Origin: Theodoxus fluviatilis
Taxonomy: Eukaryota; Mollusca; Gastropoda; Cycloneritida; Neritidae
NCBI GenBank assembly: GCA_034096865.1
Contig: JAWQFJ010014890.1
Coordinates: 22,501-52,500 of the forward strand
Length of the DNA stretch: 30,000 nucleotides
Reading direction: 5' to 3'
Below, piece by piece: positions 22,895-30,000 of the stretch (its first letter is position 1; each line of letters starts with the position of its first letter). Below the pieces are notes generated by a model. The model saw nothing but the letters and a program-made list of their open reading frames with translations. It did not search any database and was not told where the DNA came from. Both the position numbers and the translations under genes were made by a program.

Positions 22895-23105
22895 TGATGG
22901 TAGAAGGGCGCAGGTATGAGACAAGTCGTAGCTGCTTTCCACAACTTTATTAACCCATGGGTACAGGAGCTCCAGGCTTGTCCGAGGCCGATGATAATTA
23001 TAATGGCCTGGACCAACCCAAGACTGTGGTGGCAGTGATCTCTCTTGTCTTGCGTGCCGTTCCCCCTTAACAAGGGAATGTACGGACCTCACAGGAGCCA
23101 GGGTG
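22895..23105 (-). mobile_element. Diverged 3' part of the LTR found in intron 1
   Basis: The minus strand reproduces the LTR from 'ctggctcc..ggtccg' through 'cttgggttggtccaggccat', 'ctcctgtacccatggg', AATAAAG and 'cttgtctcatacctgcgccc' to 'taccatca'. Substitutions and small indels are frequent, so this copy is much older than the pair at 3504-6699. Sequence to the left does not match the interior of the complete element. It could be a solo or truncated LTR or a different subfamily. Confidence 0.8.
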
Positions 23106-23591
23106 TGGATTGTTTCCCAGATCCTAACCCTGGTTCCTGGGATGTGCTTCCATTTGGCAGAAAAGAGAGATTACTTAATTTAACTCGCTTTGAAATTACT
23201 TCTTACAAATGTTGCCTCATTTAGCATAACACAGTCTATTGAATGAATCACATGCCGTTGCAAGTAGCTGTCTTACTTGAGGGAAAACATCAGATTTATA
23301 GTCAAAATGTTACAATTCGGATGCCAGAGTGGGGGAACGGTTTACTCGCCATGGGTCACGCTAATATAACAAGTGACTGACAGGGGCAGCTGCAACAACA
23401 ATCAGACCACAGGAGAGGAGGAATCCCAGAGCGGTCAGCTGGTGAGCTTGCATTGCACAAGGATGGTGAAGGGGAATTTCAAAAAGGTCTGACACACATA
23501 GAGATCTGACACACAGGATAGGGGGGTGGGAAGAGGCAGAAGCAGAGATAACTGAATAGAGGATGAACACAGCAGATGTACAATACACTTT
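23106..23591. other. Unassigned sequence with a 12-bp imperfect inverted repeat
   Basis: AGGAGCCAGGGT (23093-23104) pairs with ACCCTGGTTCCT (23127-23138) with one mismatch. Otherwise no recognised feature. Confidence 0.4.
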
Positions 23592-24329
23592 GGGCGTGTT
23601 TGTTTGGCCGCAAATCTCGAGAGAATCGCGAGGGCAAGGCGTTGCCTACGTTCCTCGCTCATAAGGACGTACTCGCCGTGAAGGCGGGAGACCGAGGAAG
23701 GTCCGGAGCTCCCTCGATCCTTCCCACTGCAGTGACCCGGATGAGCCAAAATGGCGGAGACAGTGCGAATTGGGGTGGTGTTCGGAGATAACAGTGCCTG
23801 TAATGTGCTTCTCAGGGTTCGAGATTGGAAAAGAGTACGTACACGGAAGTATTTGCTGTTCGAGTGTTCATTTGTATATATAGATGAGTAGGTGTATTGG
23901 GTATTTCTGGACATACACTGCCGACATTTTTTTTTATCGCTTGCAGTATACGTACGCTGTATAAATTATGTCCCTTCACCGCATACATGAATTATGTCCC
24001 TTGAATTGATTGAAATGAATTGATGCCTCACATTTTCGACAAAATTGTCTACAGTTGAACACGGGTTGCTTTTTGTCATTGAAAAAGTTCCCGTGCCATT
24101 CGATATGACACAATGGTGTGTTCTATCAAGTGAAAAACTGATGGGATATCTGAATCGTCACTTATTTCGTCTATCGGCAACTTCTTCACCGACTCTGGCG
24201 CCGGAACGCAGCCATGTTGTTCCGCCTTGAGAGATGATCGGCCGTTTTTCTAGCTGCAGGAGCGTCTCACTCGCCCTCGACTAGCCATTCAGGGAGAATA
24301 GCGAGATTTGTGGCCAAACAAACGCGCCC
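23592..24329. mobile_element. 738-bp element with 28-bp terminal inverted repeats
   Basis: The left end GGGCGTGTTTGTTTGGCCGC continuing AAATCTCG is matched by the reverse complement of the right end, GGGCGCGTTTGTTTGGCCAC continuing AAATCTCG (26 of 28 positions). No transposase frame lies inside, so this would be a non-autonomous DNA transposon. Flanks (CTTT | TTGG) give at most a TT target duplication, so superfamily is undetermined. Confidence 0.65.
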
Positions 24330-25312
<983 letters not shown>

Positions 25313-25400
25313 GGTGATTGTGTTCTGAACGACAATAGGAAGAGAAGGTTAAGATCCTGGTCACATCCTGCTCTCCCTCTAATCTGTGTAAGTAAACATA

Positions 25401-25638
25401 AGGGCCCGTATTCACAACGGCGATTTATCTTTTTAACACTCGATTTATCCCCTAGCCCCGCGTTATCTGGATCGGTTAGATAAGGTACGCTCGCCAGAGG
25501 ATCCTAGGTTGAGCTTTGCTACATATACTGGTTTCCAGCCAAGGGAGAGCGGAACAGGCAGTTGGAATCGTCTGAGTTTAGAGATAAATCGGAGTTAAAA
25601 TAAATCGCCGATAAATCGCCGTTGCGAATACGGGCCCT
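25401..25638. mobile_element. 238-bp palindromic MITE
   Basis: The left end AGGGCCCGTATTCACAACGG continuing CGATTTATC is matched by the reverse complement of the right end with one mismatch (CACAA/CGCAA) over 29 bp. Both arms contain further CGATTTATC copies (two on the left, three on the right as inverted GATAAATCG), so the whole element can fold on itself. No coding capacity. No target duplication is obvious next to the ends. Confidence 0.8.
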
Positions 25639-26969
25639 GGCCAGGAAAGGGTGACGGTGATACAAAGTTGGCAAATATCTACACAGCTGCTGGCACACAA
25701 ACAAACCATGATCATGCTTGCCCTCCCGCGCTACAAGTGTTGGGAAATGCATGGAGCATCAGTCTATCCACATTTTGCGTTCAAAAGGAAAAAAACAACA
25801 ACACTGAGTTCAGGCAATACATTCAGCGTCACTATTGTATGCAAATCCAGCATAATTGCCTCCTACATCCGAAGAGATGCTCAGTGTGGAATTGTCCCTC
25901 CATTCTTTATCACTGCTCGTGATGGCAACTCAACTGCGGAGAAACGTCACTCTACAGTCTGTTTGAATGAAGTGAGCGTGGGATGTTCTACTGCGAAAAG
26001 AAAAGGCCGAATCGTTTGTGCAGGCAGTGTCGGTACATTTCTCATTTGCGTAGCTTCCAGGGGGAAAATCTATTTAGAGATCCTTGTACAAAATATGTTT
26101 TTAAATAGAAACACATATATTTTCTTTGATATAAAAAGAGGATGAAAGAAAAAAAATCAAACATCAAGACGAAGAGAAATATAGAACGAAAAAAACACAA
26201 AGGATAAATATATGTACAAACGGAAATGATGGATGTAAGGATGGGTGAAAGACTTAATGGATAAATAAATTGATGGTTACTGGGTGGATGGCTGGGGAAA
26301 TGACTGATGAATGGAAGAAAACAAGAAAGAAAAAGATAGAAAGAGAGAGAGAAAGAAAGTATGGATGCGTGAATAGTTTTTATGACCAAACCGCCACATG
26401 AGGACCTGCGAGACCAAACGAAGTCGTTTAAAACACGTGCATGTGGCCGTGACGAGTTTTGCCGTCATTGCTGAGGGAGACTGGAGGTGAGGGAAAGTGA
26501 GGAATGAGAGCATGGCAAACACGTATGCTGCGTAGAGGTGTATTCCGCAGTGTACAGTTTATCTCGTGATGAGCTTGGGCAGGTCGGTTGTTCCTTGCAC
26601 GCTAGGGAACAACAAACGGCTGGAGCGGAGCTTGAACCCCTGGTCGTGCCTTGCACGCGATACTTTGCATCACACCAAAGTGCAGGCAGTGCGGTGTGCA
26701 GGGCTCCACAACTCACCCCTACTAGACCAGGAAGCAGACTGAATGGTATCACCTGACTGGGGTCCACAGATCGACAGCTTCGATGTCACACCGCCACCTT
26801 CAGGTCATAAAGCGATTGGAGTTAGGCCTTTGCAAGCGGTTGTCCCACTTTCCAGCTATTGTCTTGTTCAGACAGCAAACACTGCTTCGAGACTTGTGGT
26901 CTTCTTTGGCTAGAATATTATGTTCGTAATCTTGAGAGACTTTTGCAATAAGGCAAATTTTACACATAC
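25639..26969. other. Unassigned sequence
   Basis: A 164-codon plus-strand frame (25651-26145) has no recognisable domain and a Cys/Ile/Thr composition unlike the exons of this window. 26220-26310 is a decayed GATG-type repeat. GTTGTTCC (26587-26594) and GGAACAAC (26606-26613) form a perfect 8-bp hairpin. Confidence 0.4.
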
Positions 26970-27071
26970 ACACACACACGAACACGCGCACACGCAGACG
27001 CATACGCACACACACACGAACGCAAGCACACACACGCGCGCGCGCGCGCGCGCGCGCACACACACACACAT
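26970..27071. repeat. (CA)n/(CG)n microsatellite
   Basis: CA units with ACGC variants and an uninterrupted (CG)n of about 12 units near 27034-27057, strongly Z-DNA-prone. Confidence 0.95.
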
Positions 27072-27147
27072 GTATATGCATACAAAGAGTGAGATATAGA
27101 AGCAGAGTAGAGGTTGTGTGAAAATCAATCAGACTATGTGCTTTTAT

Positions 27148-27150
<3 letters not shown>

Positions 27151-27207
<57 letters not shown>
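27151..27207. repeat. (CT)n tract at the 5' boundary of LINE copy B
   Basis: About 28 uninterrupted CT units ending 5-15 bp before the first LINE-homologous codons. Confidence 0.95.
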
Positions 27208-27209
<2 letters not shown>

Positions 27210-27217
27210 CTCCTCCA

Positions 27218-28005
27218 ACCCAGTAACTACAGTGGTATATCTTTGTTGTGTACAATGAGTAAGCTTTATATGTCTGTCCTCACAAACCGGCTAAGAAACT
27301 GGGCAATGGGAAAATAAGTTTTGTCTGGAGCAAACCGGTTTTCGATCAGATCACTCCACTACTGACCATGTGATTACTCTTTATTCCATTGTGTTGAGGC
27401 ATGTTTTTTGCAGTCGCGGTAAACTGTATGCTGCATTTCTTGATTATCAGAAAGCATTTGATTCTGTTGACAGGAAATGTCTATGTTTTGAAACAAATTG
27501 GTATTTCGACAAAATTCTTGGAAATGATCAAAACTGTATACTCCCAAGTTCAAGCACGCATACGCTGGGATGACATGCTGGCAGACATCTTTGAATGTTC
27601 TATTGCTGTCGAGTTCCCCATAATTTTTTGTTTGTATATGACGTATGTTGCAGATTACGTACGCAAGTACGGAAGGCATGGTTTACAACTCTAACCCGGT
27701 ACGATGGAAATATTTTTCTCATGTTTGCTGATGATGTAGTTATGTTATCAACCACACCCGTAGGGCTACAATGTCAATTAGATAACCAAAACAAGATTAC
27801 AGAAAAACTGGGACTCACTGTAAATAAACCAAAAACCAAAGTAATGGTTTTTAGACGAGGCGGATTCCTGGCCCGAGGAGCGAAATGGACGATTGGAGAC
27901 CTAGATTTAGAAGTAGTGAATAGTTATAGATATTTAGGATTCCTTTTTACAACAAAGTTGTCCATCACTGCAACACTGGAATGCCAAGCAACAAAGGCCA
28001 AATAA
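27218..28005 (+). pseudogene. LINE copy B reverse transcriptase
   Basis: Reads 'SVLTNRLRNWA', 'TGFRSDHSTTDHVITLYS', motif A 'AFLDYQKAFDSVDRK' at about 27433-27480, the motif B region in decayed form ('AVEFPIIFCLYM' where copy A has 'GVRQGAIESPTIFCLYL'), and motif C FADD at 27724-27735, then 'GLTVNKPKTKVMVF'. Motifs lie in different frames. The RQG of motif B is lost, so a few codons are deleted there. Confidence 0.87.
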
Positions 28006-28926
28006 AAGATTGTACAACAATTAAAAACTATGTGGAATATACATACCATGAACACATCTGTATTTTTTAAATAGAGTTTTTGATGCACAAGTCATGCCGT
28101 CTATATTGTATGGAGCAGAAATCTGGGGATTGACTCGTAGGCATACGATAGAAAAAGCACACCTTTTGCTTGCAAACGATTTCTCAATGTAGACATAAAA
28201 TTGTCAAATACAATGTGCTATGGAGAACTGGGAAGGTATCCCCTCTACATCGGTGCACTCATCAAGGCTGTGAAGTATTGTCTAAAGATATGCAGAATGG
28301 ATGAAAATAGACTTCCAAAGCAATCTTACCTTTTGATGATAAATATCAAAGTCTCAGAAGAGTATGATTGGGTGAGACTGGTTGAGAAATGTCTGTCACA
28401 GCTGGGATTTAGGTATGTTTGGGAAAATTCAGGTACTAATAATGTTAAAGGTTTCATTCAAAACCTGAAGCAAAGGTTACAAGACTGTTTTCGCCAGGAA
28501 TGGATGGCCAAAATTAATGGCAGCCAAATATTGTTCTGTATAGGTCGTACAAAAACACCTTTTAATGTGAGAGCTCTCTGAATTTTATCAATATAAAGAA
28601 ATTCAGAGACTGTTTTATACGATTCAGACTTGGTAATGATAAGATAAAAAGCAATGTACAATTCAAATCAGAGCCAAATGGAAACAAAATGTCTTTTTTG
28701 CGATGATATTGAAAACAAAACCCACTTTATGTTATAATGTCCTATGTATTCTGATACAAGAAATAAATATTAAGCAAAATATTTGCGAAAAACTAGGAAT
28801 AATGACATATCTTACTTGATAAACGGAAACGAGGTACAAAATACACGCGATGTTGCTATGTTTGTTTATTACAGCTTAAAATGTCGCAGGGAAAATCTTG
28901 ATCAAACTGTGCTTAACCTCTCCCCT
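28006..28926 (+). pseudogene. LINE copy B post-RT region with CCHC knuckle
   Basis: 'PSILYGAEIWGLTRR' (about 28089-28140), 'CYGELGRYPLYIGALIKA' from 28213, then 'WVRLVEKCLSQLGFRYVWE', which is shared with copy A. After frame breaks, CLFC...H....C near 28690-28742 gives a CCHC pattern (C-x2-C-x8-H-x4-C, with a stop inside). The C-terminus 'NTRDVAMFVYYSLKCRREN' ends at TAA near 28927. The LYGAEIWG and YGELGRYPL blocks are common after RT in several LINE clades. Confidence 0.75.
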
Positions 28927-28929
28927 TAA

Positions 28930-29318
28930 CTATCAGTAAACCAACGCATTCATCTGTCTAGCATGACGGGCTAAACCAAACACTGTCCATACTATTCAAT
29001 ATATGTATATATTCAGTCTCAGGTATACATGTGTGATAATCCTCCTGTGATCTGTTTAACTGTTTCTTGAAATGCTGAATCTGCGACTCATTTTTAACTC
29101 TTAATTTATCTAGTTTGAGGCACAGACGTACGTTATTCAAGGAACATACCAAACGAGTTTGTTTACTTGACTACTGTAATATCTGAGATGTTTTATCAGC
29201 TATATATTATCTACGGATGTTTTTAACACATGCTGATTTCAATTATTTTACGCACACATATTGCTGTAACTATGACGGGTCGTCGGCCGCAATAAAATCA
29301 ATCAATCAATCAGCCAAT

Positions 29319-29322
<4 letters not shown>
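28930..29322 (+). other. LINE copy B 3' UTR and (TCAA)n tail
   Basis: Non-coding AT-rich sequence ending 'gacgggtcgtcggccgc', AATAAA and (TCAA)n. The end block is shared with the minus-strand tail at 9759-9811. Confidence 0.7.

Positions 29323-29348
<26 letters not shown>
29323..29348. repeat. (CT)n tract after the LINE copy B tail
   Basis: About 13 CT units directly joined to the (TCAA)n tail, and directly followed by a different LINE fragment. Confidence 0.95.
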
Positions 29349-29352
<4 letters not shown>

Positions 29353-29801
29353 TTGTAGACAAGGAAACCTGCAAAATCTTTTTCAGTGCCCACAACGTAT
29401 CACACATCAATTACGCATCAACATTGTGGGATAACTGTAGTGATGTTAATTCACTATACAGAAGAGCTTCTAAGCTTATTGTAAAAAAAAAATCTCTCAG
29501 CACTGAAAAAAAGGAAATGCTTGACATTTTGCCTATCCATAAGCATCTGCAGCTCAATAAGTGTGTGCTTGTGAAAAAGGTAAAAGATGGCCGAAAACCA
29601 GAATATCTAACCAAACTATTTGAGCAGTCATCATTCAGAGGACATGACAAATTTCTCCTGCCTCAGCCTCGCATCGATTTATTCAAATCGAGCCTGTCTT
29701 ACTCTTGGGCTGCTCTGTGGAATACACTGCCTGAAAATGTATCAAGTCTTTGCCTATGTTCAAAGACCAAATTCGCACTATTCTCAGGCATCATCCTATA
29801 A
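29349..29801 (+). mobile_element. CR1/L2-like LINE C-terminal fragment
   Basis: An open frame reads 'FFSAHNVSHINYASTLWDNC', 'LDILPIHKHLQLNKCVLVKK', 'PEYLTKLFEQSSFRGHD', 'LLPQPRIDLFKSSLSYS' and 'AALWNTLPENV' to TAA at 29799-29801. This succession (HxxY.S..WG, LPI..R......., P.YL..LF, LP.P......S......WN.LP) is the hallmark of the C-terminal region of CR1/L2-type LINE polyproteins. The RT proper is absent. The frame is intact over about 150 codons, so decay here is recent or the fragment is short. It belongs to the same broad group as the 3' end at 10731-11134. Confidence 0.8.
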
Positions 29802-30000
29802 CATAGTTTTGGACGCTTTCATCTGACGTCTAGACAGTGGAACGGCTAAGTGTGTATCCTACATTGTCCATTCTTCACATATGCTTACTTCAGGCCACCC
29901 CTGGCTGAACTATTGGAGGGGTTCCGGCTGATTGGGGTTGGGGGAGTAGGGGAGGGAGTGTACACCAAGAGGCTTTGGCCTACATGTATGTTATTTGTTT
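29802..30000. other. Right edge, no gene
   Basis: Probable continuation of the LINE 3' UTR, then unassigned sequence. A G-rich string at about 29934-29956 has four G runs with short loops. Confidence 0.4.

Larger units (their letters stand above)
27208..29322 (+). mobile_element. 5'-truncated LINE (copy B), same family as copy A
   Basis: Homology to copy A begins with 'SNYSGISLL' at about 27218 (NYRGISLL in A), so the endonuclease and the first RT motifs are missing. RT, a post-RT segment, the C-terminal knuckle, a 3' UTR, AATAAA at 29291-29296 and a (TCAA)n tail at 29297-29322 follow. Several frameshifts and stops break it: the frame changes near 27320, 27480, 27690 and 28005 and again after 28581. 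It keeps the segment deleted from copy A. CT microsatellite lies immediately outside both ends. Clade not assigned. Confidence 0.87.

Noticed and set aside
25651..26145. 164-codon plus-strand frame after the MITE
   Set aside because: The length is notable, but there is no domain, no splice context and overlapping alternatives exist. Chance is the simplest explanation.
26465..26767. Overlapping Cys/Ser-rich frames on both strands
   Set aside because: No family resemblance or splice signals; the hairpin at 26587-26613 is short and could be chance.

Overview
This is a eukaryotic nuclear window, almost certainly from a repeat-rich animal genome and most likely a mollusc (a marine gastropod is my best guess). 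The evidence is spliced exons with canonical GT/AG junctions in kilobase-scale introns, non-LTR and LTR retrotransposons, very abundant CT, GT and GA microsatellites, MITE-like foldback elements, and a dispersed repeat of a kind I associate with molluscan genomes. No operon, rRNA, tRNA or CRISPR array is visible. The lineage assignment is inference.

One host gene can be assembled with confidence in its structure. Four plus-strand coding exons (2751-2942, 9126-9239, 15830-15931, 16279-17622) join in phase 0 to give a 583-residue protein. Residues of about 20-234 resemble the C-terminal domain of mitochondria-eating protein (MIEAP/SPATA18). From residue 352 the protein becomes an acidic Ser/Thr/Asp-rich tail of 52-residue tandem repeats. 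A 1-bp deletion in the fifth repeat creates the stop, although repeat sequence continues downstream in another frame.

Layout: 1-1530 is a polypyrimidine microsatellite mosaic. 1531-2750 is the 5' flank. Intron 1 (2943-9125) holds a 3.2-kb LTR retrotransposon with two near-identical LTRs, a 4-bp target duplication and a 1.44-kb interior lacking recognisable pol, followed by a 36-bp minisatellite and GT tracts. Intron 2 (9240-15829) holds a GT/GA tract, a LINE-type 3' tail, a long (GGGA)n array, a CR1/L2-like LINE 3' end with an (ATT)n tail, a decayed antisense endonuclease/RT LINE (copy A, 11347-13735), and an inverted-repeat pair. 17643-22640 is the 3' flank with microsatellites and a SINE-like repeat. 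22641-25640 has a diverged LTR fragment, a 738-bp TIR element, a 600-bp compound microsatellite and a 238-bp palindromic MITE. 27208-29322 is a second, sense-strand copy (B) of the copy A LINE family, followed by a CR1/L2-like LINE C-terminal fragment at 29349-29801.

The genes do not form a functional pathway: one host gene sits among mobile elements, most of them broken. The observations most worth following are the repeat-tailed MIEAP-like protein with its frameshifting indel, the compact non-autonomous LTR element, and a possible preference of one LINE family for polypyrimidine microsatellites.
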